Assembly: GCA_025350465.1 (NCBI GenBank)
Contig: JANXXU010000024.1
Span: 186,001-250,000 of the forward strand
From: Alphaproteobacteria bacterium
GTDB lineage: Bacteria; Pseudomonadota; Alphaproteobacteria; Micropepsales; Micropepsaceae
Reading direction: 5' to 3'
DNA: 64,000 nucleotides
The number at the start of each line of letters is the position of its first letter. Position 1 is the first letter of the stretch. Shown here piece after piece: positions 1 through 8,439 of this stretch. Under the pieces are notes generated by a model. It made no database searches and had not been told where the DNA came from. It was given only the letters and a program-made list of their open reading frames with translations. The translations under genes and the position numbers were made by a program.

Positions 1-505
1 TCGCATCGAACCCGGCGGCATCGAGCGCCTTGGAGTACGGATGGCTTGAGGTCGGAAAGACCGGCGCCACGAGCATTGCGTCGGCACCGTGTGCTCTCGC
101 CGCGACTTCCGCGCTGTGCACGGCCCCCGTGATCAACCAGTGGGGATGGAGACCGCGCCAGGCAGCGATCCGATCGTGCTCGGCCTCGCTCGCGTGGACG
201 CCGTCGGCGGCGAGATGCTCAGCGAGTGCGAGATCGCCGGCGATCAAGCAACGGTTGGCGTTGCGGCGTGCGGCTTCAAGCAGCAGCCGGGCGAGCCGTT
301 CGCGCTCGATCGGGTTGCGATGACGAACGATGACGGCGGAGCCGGCCGGCAGTGCATGTACGGCTTCCAGCCAATCGGCGTCGCGCTGATCGTCGGTCAT
401 CAGGATCAGCGGCGGCAGACCGCGACCATGCGCGTTGCGGGCGTTGAGCGCGCTGCTTATGCGTGTCAGTGTCTCGCGCGCGTCAGCGATTTTGTCTTGG
501 CCCAT
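1..505 (-). CDS. Thiamine-phosphate-synthase-like protein (ThiE/TenI family), 3' end cut by the window
   Basis: About 168 N-terminal residues are present; the C-terminus lies beyond the left edge. The protein starts MGQDKIADARETL and shows the TIM-barrel pattern of the ThiE/TenI family: a strand with LPPLILMTDD, then ADGVH near residue 110, and APVFPTSSHP near residue 150, which resembles the phosphate-binding GPVFPT loop of thiamine phosphate synthase. The usual QLREK strand is replaced by VIVRHRN, so this is a divergent member, and true ThiE activity (joining HMP-PP and the thiazole phosphate) is not certain. Its ATG at 505-503 overlaps the ATG of the divergent yggS gene at 504-506, so the two start codons share two base pairs. 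Confidence 0.72.
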   Translation of the reverse strand, partial: MGQDKIADARETLTRISSALNARNAHGRGLPPLILMTDDQRDADWLEAVHALPAGSAVIVRHRNPIERERLARLLLEAARRNANRCLIAGDLALAEHLAADGVHASEAEHDRIAAWRGLHPHWLITGAVHSAEVAARAHGADAMLVAPVFPTSSHPYSKALDAAGFDA

Positions 506-1193
506 GAACGTATCGATAGCAGCGAGCGACATTGCCGCCAACCTGGCCGACGTGCGCGGGCGCGTCGAAAAAGCGGCGGAAGCCGCTGGGCGCGCGGCCG
601 ACAGCGTCAATCTCATCGCCGTCAGCAAGGGCCATCCAATTGAGGCTGTTCGCGCGGCGCTTGCGGCCGGGCAGCGCAGCTTCGGCGAAAATCGCGTCCA
701 GGAGGCGAAGAGTAAATTTCCGGAGTTGCGCGCGAGCGCTCCCGATCTCGAGCTGCATCTGATCGGTCCTTTGCAGACGAACAAAGCGCGTGAGGCGGTT
801 GCGCTCTTTGATGCGATCCACAGTGTCGACCGCGCGAACCTTGCCGAAACGCTCGGCCACGAAATCGCGCGGACGGGGCGAGCGCCGAAATTGTTCGTGC
901 AGGTCAATACCGGCGAAGAGCCGCAAAAGGCGGGCGTCGCGCCTCGCGAAACACTCGCGTTCGTGCGCCAATGCGGCGAGGCGTTCGGCTTGAAGATCGC
1001 GGGGCTTATGTGCATTCCGCCCGAAGATGAGGAACCGTCATTGCATTTCGCATTGCTGTTGAAGCTCGCGCGCGAGGCGGGTTTGAACGAACGCAGCATG
1101 GGGATGAGCGCGGACTACGAAGCCGCGATCAGGCTCGGGGCAACGCATGTGCGCGTCGGTACGGCGATCTTTGGGGCGCGGTCAAACGTCTAG
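504..1193 (+). CDS. yggS: YggS-family pyridoxal-phosphate homeostasis protein
   Basis: A 229-residue member of the YggS/PROSC/YBL036C family, a single-domain alanine-racemase-like barrel that binds PLP and buffers the cellular PLP pool without a known catalytic reaction. The PLP lysine is K42 in LIAVSKGHP; the following FGENRVQEA motif, the HLIGPLQTNKA strand and the C-terminal MGMSADYEAAIRLG plus VRVGTAIFG phosphate-binding segments are all intact. The start at 504 is chosen because family members begin with a short lead into ANLADVRGRVEKAA; a longer reading from 435 would cover the divergent neighbour. The adjacent thiE-like gene fits a cofactor-metabolism pairing, though the two are transcribed apart. 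Confidence 0.92.
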   Translation: MNVSIAASDIAANLADVRGRVEKAAEAAGRAADSVNLIAVSKGHPIEAVRAALAAGQRSFGENRVQEAKSKFPELRASAPDLELHLIGPLQTNKAREAVALFDAIHSVDRANLAETLGHEIARTGRAPKLFVQVNTGEEPQKAGVAPRETLAFVRQCGEAFGLKIAGLMCIPPEDEEPSLHFALLLKLAREAGLNERSMGMSADYEAAIRLGATHVRVGTAIFGARSNV

Positions 1194-1207
1194 CGGCAAG
1201 CTGCCGA

Positions 1208-1621
1208 TCAGTTCGCGGCGCCGGCGCCGGTCAAGGTTTGCGCAGTCTGATATGCGCGGTTGGCGCGATAAGGATCGCTCGAAGCGACCGTTGTCGTGCT
1301 GTTGCTGCCGCCGTCGCCCTGCAACAGGGACAGGATCGTCTCGCCGACGTCGTGGCCGGTGACTGCCTTCAAGAACTCGTTGCCGAGGGCGCTGAAGAAG
1401 CCGAAGACGCCGCCGTAAAGAGCGCCGCCGATGATTGCCGCCGGCGCACCCATCTTGTCGCCCGTCACCTCGCGATAAATCGTTGAGACGACGGGGATGT
1501 GCTGCAGCGGATTGATGGTGTCGACGAGCGCGTCGAAGTTCAAATCGTCGGCCGTGATCGCGCCGCTCGGGTGGGCGGCGACGGGCTCGGAGGCCATGAC
1601 GGGGCTAACGGAGTCGATCAT
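1208..1621 (-). CDS. Conserved hypothetical protein with a glycine-rich hydrophobic segment
   Basis: About 137 residues from the ATG at 1621; a TTG at 1672 in the same frame would add 17 residues, and neither start has a clear ribosome binding site. The recognisable core is NPLQHIPVVSTIYREVTGDKM (residues 38-58), followed by a Gly/Ala-rich hydrophobic stretch (AAIIGGALYGGVFGFFSAL) that could be a membrane-associated hairpin. I recall similar short proteins in other alphaproteobacteria but know no function. The tail is Ser/Thr-rich and low in complexity. It lies between yggS (convergent) and ribA (same strand, 136 nt upstream), so it may be read with ribA. Confidence 0.55.
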   Translation of the reverse strand: MIDSVSPVMASEPVAAHPSGAITADDLNFDALVDTINPLQHIPVVSTIYREVTGDKMGAPAAIIGGALYGGVFGFFSALGNEFLKAVTGHDVGETILSLLQGDGGSNSTTTVASSDPYRANRAYQTAQTLTGAGAAN

Positions 1622-1757
1622 AAGCCGAGGGCGACGCAAGGCGCGGGCCAGAGTCGACGCCAGCGAATTCAAGGCGTTGAGACGCGACGAAGGTCGCGAC
1701 GCGGCAATTCTTGCCCGGGTGCCGGGGAAGTGCGTTCACCCGTGACGTTCGCTCGAA

Positions 1758-2933
1758 TCAGAGCACATGACCCGCCTTCGCCTTCTTCGTCGCGAGGTAG
1801 GTCTCATTGTGCGGGTTCGCGGGGAACGCATGGGGGACGCGCTCGACGACGTCGATGCCGAAGCGCGTCAGGGCCTCGACCTTGTCGGGATTGTTGGTGA
1901 GGAGGCGCACGCGCGTGAAGCCAAGCTGCTTCAGCATTTCGGCGGCGGCGGCGAAGATGCGCTCGTCGGCCTCGAAGCCCAGGCGCTCGTTCGCCTGAAT
2001 TGTGTCGAAGCCCTGATCCTGGAGCTCATAGGCCTTGAGTTTGTTGATCAATCCGATACCGCGGCCTTCTTGCGCGAGATAGAGCAAGACCCCTGCCCCG
2101 TGTTTGCCGATCACTTTGATCGCACCGCGCAGCTGGTCGCCGCAATCGCATTTGAGCGATCCCAAGAGATCGCCGGTCAGGCACTCCGAATGAAGACGCA
2201 CCAAGACAGGGCCCGGCGGCTCAGGCTCGCCGACGATCAAGGCCAAGTGCTCGTTGCCGCCGCTCGCCGGACGGTAGGCCACGATGCGCGAATTGGGGGC
2301 GTCGGCAAGTGGAAGCTTGGCGCGTGCTACGGCTGTGAGCGTCGCGGCGATGCGACCGTCATAGCGCGCGATATCGTCGGCCTTGACCGCGATCAAGCCT
2401 TCGCGTTTGGCGAGGGCGATTGCCGCGCGCGCATCGAGGGGCGCTTCGAGCACCGCAGGCAAGAGTCCGGCAATCTTTGCGAGCCGAACCGCTTCGCGCG
2501 CAACCGGCGACAGCGGCTTTCGTTCGGCCGCCCAGGGCCCCATCAGCGGATCGCGCATGTCACGCGTCGGGTCGGCCAGAACCTGCGCCGAGAGCACCGG
2601 CTCGTCCCGCGGCAGCGGCACGGCGACGACCTCGTCCGTGTAAAGACGGATCTTGAGCGTCCTCGCGCGATTGTGAGTCAGGAGCACATGCGGCGGGTGC
2701 TTCGTCCATGCCGTCAGTGCCGCGATCAGAGCGGCATTCGCGAGTTCCGCGGCCGCGATCAAAGACGGGCGTCCGCGCGCGGGCACGATAATCACCGGCA
2801 AACCGCGGCGTAGATCGCCGGCCGCGCGCTCAGCGGCGACGAGACTCAAGTCGATGTGAGGCAGCGACAACTTGCGTGGAGAGCGCTTGGGCGCCCTCTT
2901 AACGCGCGTGCGCTTCATCGGCTTTCGCGCCAT
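1758..2933 (-). CDS. ribA: GTP cyclohydrolase II with a non-catalytic N-terminal extension
   Basis: 391 residues. The C-terminal half (about 215-391) is GTP cyclohydrolase II, which opens GTP to the first pyrimidine intermediate of riboflavin synthesis. Visible signatures are [10 protein letters not shown], the zinc ligands C251, C262 and C264 (C-x10-C-x-C), the catalytic QEGRGIGL loop (R291) and LLTNNPDK. The N-terminal 200 residues align loosely with a RibB-like fold ([15 protein letters not shown]) but lack the acidic DDEDRENEGD active site of DHBP synthase, so this is not a working RibBA fusion. The first 20 residues are strongly basic. A GGGAGAGG/AAGGG purine stretch precedes the ATG. 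It is transcribed away from the response regulator. Confidence 0.9.
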   Translation of the reverse strand: MARKPMKRTRVKRAPKRSPRKLSLPHIDLSLVAAERAAGDLRRGLPVIIVPARGRPSLIAAAELANAALIAALTAWTKHPPHVLLTHNRARTLKIRLYTDEVVAVPLPRDEPVLSAQVLADPTRDMRDPLMGPWAAERKPLSPVAREAVRLAKIAGLLPAVLEAPLDARAAIALAKREGLIAVKADDIARYDGRIAATLTAVARAKLPLADAPNSRIVAYRPASGGNEHLALIVGEPEPPGPVLVRLHSECLTGDLLGSLKCDCGDQLRGAIKVIGKHGAGVLLYLAQEGRGIGLINKLKAYELQDQGFDTIQANERLGFEADERIFAAAAEMLKQLGFTRVRLLTNNPDKVEALTRFGIDVVERVPHAFPANPHNETYLATKKAKAGHVL

Positions 2934-2968
2934 AAACGCCCTTACCTCTCCCTCATGTGCCTGAATTT

Positions 2969-2996
2969 GCTATAGCCTAGGCCCTCGACCCCGCAA
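2969..2996 (-). promoter_or_regulatory. Predicted sigma-70-type promoter of ribA
   Basis: On the - strand, TTGCGG (2996-2991) is followed after 16 nt by TATAGC (2974-2969). Predicted transcription start is about 30 nt upstream of the ribA ATG. This is pattern matching only. Confidence 0.4.
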
Positions 2997-3029
2997 GTGA
3001 TTTGACTGACCGCAGAAGAAAGCCCCCGC

Positions 3030-3716
3030 ATGACGACCTCGAAACGTGTGCTTTTGGTCGACGATGACACGCCTTTGCGCGAATCGCTGAAGGAGCAACT
3101 CGATCTGCAAGGCGAATTCGTGGTGAACGCCGCCGCGACCGGCGCGTCGGGCCTGGAAAAAGCCAAGACCGAGATGCCGGACATCGTCATCCTCGACGTC
3201 GGTCTGCCCGATCTCGACGGGCGCGAAGTCTGCCGCCTCATGCGCAAGGCGAATGTGCGCTGCCCGATCATCATGCTGACCGGCAATGACGGCGAGGCCG
3301 ATCAGATTCTCGGGCTCGAGGCGGGCGCCAACGACTATGTGACCAAGCCGTTTAAGTTCAACGTGCTTTTGGCGCGCATCCGGGCGCATTTGCGCAATCA
3401 CGCGCAGAGCGAAGACGCCGTCTTTAAAATCGGCCAATACACGTTCCGGCCCTCGGCAAAGCTCTTGTCCGGGCCCAGCAATACCAAGGTTCGACTGACC
3501 GAGAAGGAAACCTCGATCCTCAAATTCTTGTATCGCGCTGGCGACAAGGTGGTCGGGCGAGATGTGCTGCTGCACGAGGTGTGGGGCTATAACCCCGCTG
3601 TCACCACCCACACGCTCGAAACGCATATTTATCGACTGCGGCAGAAGATCGAGAACGATCCGGCGCATGCCAAGCTGCTCGTCACCGAGAGCGGCGGCTA
3701 CCGGTTGATCCCATGA
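3030..3716 (+). CDS. OmpR/PhoB-family response regulator
   Basis: 228 residues with a receiver domain (1-120) and a winged-helix DNA-binding domain (about 130-228). The phosphoacceptor is D56 (VILDVGLPD), with the acidic pocket VDDD at 10-13, the switch T84 in MLTGND and the conserved K106 in TKPFKFN. The effector domain carries LTEKETSILKFL, VWGYNPAV and the recognition helix THTLETHIYRLRQKI, ending in GGYRLIP. No sensor kinase gene is next to it, so it is an orphan regulator here. The stop overlaps the start of the NTF2-like gene (ATGA), suggesting translational coupling. It cannot be assigned to a named regulator from sequence alone. Confidence 0.9.
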   Translation: MTTSKRVLLVDDDTPLRESLKEQLDLQGEFVVNAAATGASGLEKAKTEMPDIVILDVGLPDLDGREVCRLMRKANVRCPIIMLTGNDGEADQILGLEAGANDYVTKPFKFNVLLARIRAHLRNHAQSEDAVFKIGQYTFRPSAKLLSGPSNTKVRLTEKETSILKFLYRAGDKVVGRDVLLHEVWGYNPAVTTHTLETHIYRLRQKIENDPAHAKLLVTESGGYRLIP

Positions 3717-4108
3717 GCGATGCGCTGGTGGTCGCCGAGCGTTTTTTTCGCGCGATCGAAGCGGGCGATGTCGAAACCATCCGCGCCATCTACGCACCGA
3801 ATGCGGTGATCTGGCACAACAACGACGGCCTTGAGCAAACGGTCGATGAAAATTTGCGCGTGCTGAGTTGGGTCGCGCACAATTTGAAGAACCGGCACTA
3901 CCGGGTGAAGCGGCGCGTCGCTATTCCCGGCGGCTTCCTGCAGCAGCACGTGCTTGAGGCTGAGACAGCGAACGGACCGTTCGCGATGCCTGCCTGCATC
4001 GTCGTCGAGATCAAGGATGGGCGGATCAGCCGTCTGGACGAGTATCTAGACTCCGGCCACACGGCGGCGCTGATGCGGCTGGTCCGGGGCGAGCACGCCT
4101 CGCCTTAA
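3713..4108 (+). CDS. SnoaL-like / NTF2-fold protein
   Basis: 131 residues with the SnoaL-like polyketide-cyclase/NTF2-fold pattern: an N-terminal helix AERFFRAIEAGDVETIRAIYAPNAVIWHNN, a central LHRV-type strand (HYRVKRRVAI), and the C-terminal ACIVVEIKDGRISRLDEYLDSG. Such proteins form small cone-shaped barrels and may be isomerases, dehydratases or simple binding proteins; the ligand cannot be read from the sequence. The ATGA overlap with the response regulator implies a two-gene operon and perhaps a shared signal, which is inference. Confidence 0.8.
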   Translation: MSDALVVAERFFRAIEAGDVETIRAIYAPNAVIWHNNDGLEQTVDENLRVLSWVAHNLKNRHYRVKRRVAIPGGFLQQHVLEAETANGPFAMPACIVVEIKDGRISRLDEYLDSGHTAALMRLVRGEHASP

Positions 4109-4114
4109 CCATCT

Positions 4115-4133
4115 GATTTCGCCCAACGAAATC
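4115..4133 (+). terminator. Weak hairpin after the response regulator operon
   Basis: A 7-bp stem (GATTTCG at 4115-4121 with CGAAATC at 4127-4133, 5-nt loop) lies just past the stop codon. There is no T tract, so it is at most a weak or factor-dependent terminator. Confidence 0.3.
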
Positions 4134-4150
4134 GTGAGGGCGCACGGGCG

Positions 4151-4179
4151 TTGCCAATTGCGCTCCAGGCAGCTAGTAT
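4151..4179 (+). promoter_or_regulatory. Predicted sigma-70-type promoter of the GIN-domain gene
   Basis: TTGCCA (4151-4156), a 17-nt spacer and TAGTAT (4174-4179). Predicted start is near 4186, giving a leader of about 34 nt that contains GGAG seven bases before the ATG at 4220. Confidence 0.5.
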
Positions 4180-4219
4180 GCACTTCACATTATGAGCCTT
4201 CATTCACTGGAGTTGAGAT

Positions 4220-5206
4220 ATGAGGACCATTGGCGCTGTTTCGATGCTGGTTCTAGCGGGCGCGCTCCAGGCGTGGGCTGCGGGCGGCCCGGTCGATCAG
4301 AATTTTCCAGTGAAAAAGGTCCATCTCGACGGCCTGGTGGCGCAGGTGACCTTCGACAACGCACAAGGCGGCGGTGTGCGCGTGCAAGCGAACGGCAAGC
4401 CCGAGGTGCTCAAACGCCTTGAGGTGCGCGCGATCGGCGATGAAGTATTCGTCCATCTCGCCGACAGCCCGGGCGGCGACGCTTGGTTTCCGTGGAATTT
4501 GTTCAATCAGTGGTCCGACCATGGCGCCGCCGTCGACCTGCAAGTGCATATCTCGGCGCCGCTGGGCACGCCCGTCGAAATCGAAGACATGGTCGGTTCG
4601 GTGACCGCGGGCGATCTCGATGCGCCGTTGTCGCTCGAAGGCTCGGCGCTCAAGGCGCGTTTCGGGCGTGTGACGTCGGCGCGCATCTCGGTCGCCGGAT
4701 CGGGTTCGATCCTGCTCGGCGCCGTGCAGCAAACGCTCGACATCGACGTCGCAGGCAGCGGCAAGTTCGAGGCTGCATCGGCAGCGTCGGCACGCATCGA
4801 AATCGCCGGCGGTGGCGACGTGAAGATCGGGCCGATCGCGACAAGCCTGAAGACCGAGGTTGCCGGTTCGGGCGATGTTCGTGTCACCTCGGTCAACGGG
4901 CCCGTCGACGTCTCGATCGCGGGTTCGGGCAGCGTCATGATCGACGGCGGCCGCGCGACGCCGCTCAAAGCCGAAATCGCGGGCTCGGGCGACATCGTGC
5001 TCAACGGCGAAGCGGTCGATCCCAACGTCTCGATCTACGGCTCAGGCAGCGTCAAGGTGCGCTCCTATACCGGGCAGCTGCGAAAAGAAATTGCGGGCTC
5101 GGGCGATTGGATCGTGATGAGCCAAGGCGAACAGGGTTCGGCTCCCGTCGCGCCGAAGGCCCCGCCTGCACCCCCGGCGCCACCGACACCACCGCCGCAT
5201 CACTAA
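4220..5206 (+). CDS. Secreted GIN-domain (DUF2807) protein with a proline-rich tail
   Basis: 328 residues. A cleavable signal peptide is evident (MRTIGAVSMLVLAGALQAWA, cut before AGGP). Residues 25-300 form the head-GIN domain: a right-handed beta-helix whose rungs repeat the pattern I/V-A-G-S-G-D/S about every 19-21 residues (at least eight copies, for example VAGSGS, IAGSGD, IYGSGS). The last 25 residues are Pro/Ala-rich and end in PPPHH. Family members are exported, but their function is unknown; a surface adhesin or sensor role has been suggested for some. It has its own promoter and convergent macB-like genes downstream, so it is probably monocistronic. Confidence 0.85.
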   Translation: MRTIGAVSMLVLAGALQAWAAGGPVDQNFPVKKVHLDGLVAQVTFDNAQGGGVRVQANGKPEVLKRLEVRAIGDEVFVHLADSPGGDAWFPWNLFNQWSDHGAAVDLQVHISAPLGTPVEIEDMVGSVTAGDLDAPLSLEGSALKARFGRVTSARISVAGSGSILLGAVQQTLDIDVAGSGKFEAASAASARIEIAGGGDVKIGPIATSLKTEVAGSGDVRVTSVNGPVDVSIAGSGSVMIDGGRATPLKAEIAGSGDIVLNGEAVDPNVSIYGSGSVKVRSYTGQLRKEIAGSGDWIVMSQGEQGSAPVAPKAPPAPPAPPTPPPHH

Positions 5207-5216
5207 GAAAGCCGCT

Positions 5217-6422
5217 TTATTCGTAACGCAGGGCCTCGATCGGATCGAGGCCGGCGGCGCGGCGTGCCGGGAAGAAGCCGAAGACGATGCCGACCGCCGC
5301 TGAAAAGACGAACGAGACAACAACGACCCACGGGCTAAAGATGAACGGCACGCCGATCGCGTAAGCGATGGCCGCGGAGGCAGCGAGGCCGAGCACGGCG
5401 CCGATCATTCCCCCGACGCACGAGAGCAAGATCGCCTCGATCAAGAACTGCATCAGCACGTCGCGTTCGAGTGCGCCGATGGCCAGGCGAATGCCGATCT
5501 CGCGCGTGCGCTCGGTCACCGACACCAACATGATGTTCATGATGCCGATGCCGCCGACGAGAAGACTGATCGCGGCGACCGCAGAAAGGCCCACCGTGAG
5601 CAACGCCGTCGTCGACTCAACCAAACTCGAAATCGATTGGATGTCGCGGATCAAGAAGTTTTCCTGATCGCCGGGGCGGACGCGGCGGCGCTCGCGCATC
5701 AGTGCTTCGATCGAATTCTGAACGGGCTTCACCTGCGGCGCGCTGGCGGCGGAGACGAAGATCTGCTGCACGTCGTCCGTGCCGGTCAGGCGGCGTTGAA
5801 CTGTCGCAATGGGCATCACGACGATGTCGTCTTGATCCTGACCAAATGTCGATTGGCCCTTCTCCGACAAGACACCGATCACTTCGCACGACGTGGTGCT
5901 GACGCGGATCGAGGCGCCTAGCGGGTTCTGACCGCCGAACAATTGCTTCTTGGTGGTCAGGCCCAAGATGCAGACCGTGCGCCCACTGCGCAGTTCGTTG
6001 TCCGTAAAGATGCGGCCCTGCGCCATCGGCCAGTCGCGCACGATGAAGAAATCGTTCGTCGTGCCGGTGACTGCGACGCTCCAATTGTTCGAGCCATAGA
6101 CGACAGTGACCTGCTTCACCGCGCTCGGTGCAACGCCTCCGACTCCTACGATTTCGCGCCGAATTGCCTCTGCATCGTCGATCTTGAAGGGCGTTTGCGG
6201 GGATGGAGGGCCCGCGCGCTGCTGCACGAACGGCAACACGATCAGAAGATTGCGGCCCATCGCGGCGATGTCGGATGTGACCTTCATCGTCAGGCCCTGG
6301 CCCAAGGTGACGACGATAACGACGGCGGCGACACCGACGATGATGCCAAGTGTCGTCAAAATCGAGCGCAGGAAATTCGCCCGCAGTTCGCGCCAAGCCA
6401 GTTGCAGCGTTTGCCAGATCAT
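5217..6422 (-). CDS. MacB-type ABC transporter permease
   Basis: 401 residues with the MacB/FtsX topology: one transmembrane helix near the N-terminus (about 20-45), a large periplasmic MacB core domain (about 50-270), then three helices (about 275-390) with TERTREIGIRLAIGA, the conserved coupling segment. It ends in PARRAAGLDPIEALRYE, the usual family C-terminus. With its ATPase partner (4-nt overlap) and the MacA-like adaptor it should form a tripartite mechanotransmission efflux pump for peptides, lipid-like molecules or antibiotics. No outer-membrane TolC gene is nearby. The ATPase is a separate polypeptide, unlike E. coli MacB where both are fused. Confidence 0.9.
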   Translation of the reverse strand: MIWQTLQLAWRELRANFLRSILTTLGIIVGVAAVVIVVTLGQGLTMKVTSDIAAMGRNLLIVLPFVQQRAGPPSPQTPFKIDDAEAIRREIVGVGGVAPSAVKQVTVVYGSNNWSVAVTGTTNDFFIVRDWPMAQGRIFTDNELRSGRTVCILGLTTKKQLFGGQNPLGASIRVSTTSCEVIGVLSEKGQSTFGQDQDDIVVMPIATVQRRLTGTDDVQQIFVSAASAPQVKPVQNSIEALMRERRRVRPGDQENFLIRDIQSISSLVESTTALLTVGLSAVAAISLLVGGIGIMNIMLVSVTERTREIGIRLAIGALERDVLMQFLIEAILLSCVGGMIGAVLGLAASAAIAYAIGVPFIFSPWVVVVSFVFSAAVGIVFGFFPARRAAGLDPIEALRYE

Positions 6423-7129
6423 TGTGCGGCACTTTGATGCGTCGGGGCGTCGGAGGCAACGTGGCCGTCGCGGAAGCGAATTTGCCGCGCGGCGTAGGCG
6501 GCGATGTCTTCCTCATGCGTGACCAGGACGATCGTGAGGCCGCGTTCGCGATTAAGGCTGGTCAGCAGGTTCATGATTTCGTGGCTGCGCGCCGTGTCGA
6601 GATTGCCTGTCGGCTCATCGGCGAAGACGACGGCCGGATCGGTGACGAGCGCACGCGCGATGGCGACGCGCTGCTGCTGACCGCCGGAGAGTTCCGACGA
6701 GGTGTGATCGGCGCGATCGCTGAGGCCGACAAGTTCTAGAGCGCGCAAGGCGCGCTTGCGCCGCTCGGCCGCAGGTTCGCCGCGATAGATCAGCGGCAGC
6801 TCCAAATTCTCGCGTGCGGTCGTACGCTTGAGCAGGTTGTAGCCTTGAAAGACGAAGCCGATGTAATTGCGGCGCAGAAGTGCCCGCTGGTTGCGGTCGA
6901 GCGAACCGACGTCGACGCCGCGGAAATGGTAACTGCCGCGCGTCGGTGTATCCAGGCAGCCGAGGATGTTCATGGCGGTCGATTTGCCCGAGCCTGAAGG
7001 GCCCATGATGGCAACGAACTCGCCATCGTCGATGCGCAGGTCGATGCCGTCAAGCGCGCGCACTTCGGTCTCGCCTTTGCCGTAGACCTTGCTGACACGC
7101 TCGAAGCGGATGAGCGGGACTTGCGCCAT
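6419..7129 (-). CDS. MacB/LolD-type ABC transporter ATP-binding protein
   Basis: 236 residues from ATG 7129, chosen because it begins [17 protein letters not shown] as family members do and lies 8 nt after the adaptor stop; the frame stays open further upstream but overlaps the adaptor gene. All ABC ATPase motifs are intact: Walker [11 protein letters not shown]-loop FVFQGYNLL, signature LSGGQQQR, Walker [13 protein letters not shown] and the H-switch LVTHEED. It powers the adjacent MacB-like permease. The protein ends with a short Ser/His-rich tail overlapping the permease start by 4 nt. Confidence 0.93.
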   Translation of the reverse strand: MAQVPLIRFERVSKVYGKGETEVRALDGIDLRIDDGEFVAIMGPSGSGKSTAMNILGCLDTPTRGSYHFRGVDVGSLDRNQRALLRRNYIGFVFQGYNLLKRTTARENLELPLIYRGEPAAERRKRALRALELVGLSDRADHTSSELSGGQQQRVAIARALVTDPAVVFADEPTGNLDTARSHEIMNLLTSLNRERGLTIVLVTHEEDIAAYAARQIRFRDGHVASDAPTHQSAAQ

Positions 7130-7137
7130 GCGAGTCG

Positions 7138-8346
7138 CTACGAGCCCGGTTTCGGTGGCGGCGCGATGTCCAGGATGAACGCCTCGCCGGGTTTGACGTT
7201 GCCGCTCGTCACCTGCGTGTGCCGGCCGTCGCTCGCCCCCAGAGTAACGTCGCGCGATACGGGCTTGCCGTTGGGCCCTACGACCCAAACCTTGCCCTTG
7301 CCGGCGGCGATCGGATCGACGGGCGCGATCGGATTGACGGAGCCGGGCAGATTTGAGGCTTGCGCGTCGGGCGAGAAGCGCAGTGCGCCGTTCGGAATGG
7401 TCAGCACGTTGTCGACAATTCTCACCGTGATATCGGCGGTCGCGGTCATGCCTGGTTTCAGCAGGCCCTGCCCGTTGTCGACCGACAGCACGCCTTGATA
7501 GGTGACGACGTTCTGTACCGTTTTGGCGGCGTTGCGCAGCTCGCGCACCGTGGCGGTGAACGTTGTCGCCGGGTAGGCGTCGACGGTGAAGGTCGCGGCC
7601 TGTCCAACGCGCGTTTGACCGATGTCGGCCTCATCGATGTCGACGTTGAGTTCGAGCTTCTTCAAGTCGGAGGCAATGACGAAGAGCTCGGGCGTTTGAA
7701 AACTCGCGGCGACTGTTTGGCCGGGATCGACCTTGCGATCGAGGACGATGCCGTCGATCGGCGACTTGATATCAGCCTTGGCTAAATTGGCGTCGGCTTG
7801 TTCGGATTGCGCGCGCGCGCTCTTCAGCGTCGCGGCCGCCGTGTCGCGTGCGGCGCGCGCGGTGTCGTAAGCCGAAGTCGAGACGAAGCCTTGCCCTTGC
7901 AGGGAGATGGCGCGCTTCAAATCGTTGTCGGCCTTGGCCAGATTTGCTTGGGCTTGTGCAACGGAGGCTTGTGCTTGAAGCGCCAACGCCCGCAACGCAT
8001 CGGTGTTGATGTGGGCTAGGATCTGACCTTTGGTCACGTGGCCATTGAAGTCGACAAGAACGCTGTCGATGCGCCCCGAGACTTCGGCGCCCACGGTCAC
8101 TTTCTCGAGCGGTTGGAGCGTGCCGGTTGCGGTGACAATGGCGCGAACGGTCAAGACCTCGGCTTTGCTCTGGATGTATTCGGTCTTCTGCTTCGGCGTC
8201 AGAACCCACCAGGCCGCGACGAGGGCGACGAGGACGGCAATCGTGATTGCCCACCAGCTGCGCCACCACGGGGCCTTCGCCCTGCCGACGCCGAGCGTGG
8301 CTTGGATATCGCTCGCGTGAAATGCGCCCGTTCCTGCATCAGCCAT
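7138..8346 (-). CDS. MacA-type periplasmic adaptor (membrane fusion protein)
   Basis: 402 residues. One inner-membrane anchor helix near residues 30-48 (WAITIAVLVALVAAWWVL) follows a 28-residue cytoplasmic stretch. The beta-lipoyl halves are visible (VTVGAEVSGRIDSVLVDFNGHVTKGQILA and IKSPIDGIVLDRKVDPGQTV), flanking an alpha-helical hairpin rich in Ala/Gln, then a beta-barrel and a membrane-proximal domain. It would bridge the MacB-like transporter to an outer-membrane channel encoded elsewhere. It is first in the three-gene operon, behind a strong predicted promoter. Confidence 0.92.
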   Translation of the reverse strand: MADAGTGAFHASDIQATLGVGRAKAPWWRSWWAITIAVLVALVAAWWVLTPKQKTEYIQSKAEVLTVRAIVTATGTLQPLEKVTVGAEVSGRIDSVLVDFNGHVTKGQILAHINTDALRALALQAQASVAQAQANLAKADNDLKRAISLQGQGFVSTSAYDTARAARDTAAATLKSARAQSEQADANLAKADIKSPIDGIVLDRKVDPGQTVAASFQTPELFVIASDLKKLELNVDIDEADIGQTRVGQAATFTVDAYPATTFTATVRELRNAAKTVQNVVTYQGVLSVDNGQGLLKPGMTATADITVRIVDNVLTIPNGALRFSPDAQASNLPGSVNPIAPVDPIAAGKGKVWVVGPNGKPVSRDVTLGASDGRHTQVTSGNVKPGEAFILDIAPPPKPGS

Positions 8347-8381
8347 CGATATTTTCCGGCAATCGCTTGCGTCCCCGGGGT

Positions 8382-8410
8382 TATATAGGGCGGCGCGCGG
8401 CGTCGTTCAA
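8382..8410 (-). promoter_or_regulatory. Predicted strong promoter of the macAB-like operon
   Basis: On the - strand, TTGAAC (8410-8405), a 17-nt spacer and TATATA (8387-8382). Predicted start is about 30 nt before the adaptor ATG at 8346. Confidence 0.55.
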
Positions 8411-8423
8411 ACGGTTGTTTGAA
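8406..8423. promoter_or_regulatory. Palindrome overlapping the -35 of the macAB-like promoter
   Basis: Perfect inverted repeat, TTCAAAC (8406-8412) and GTTTGAA (8417-8423) with a GGTT spacer. It covers the -35 hexamer, a position expected of a repressor operator. It also sits just past the end of the oppC-like gene, so a role as a hairpin for that transcript is possible, although no T tract follows. Confidence 0.4.
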
Positions 8424-8439
8424 TCCAAATGTAACACGG

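Noticed and set aside
4680-5110. Tandem DNA repeat in the GIN-domain gene
   Set aside because: The periodic GGTTCGGG-like signal comes from the repeated Ala-Gly-Ser-Gly codons of the beta-helix, not from a nucleotide repeat array.
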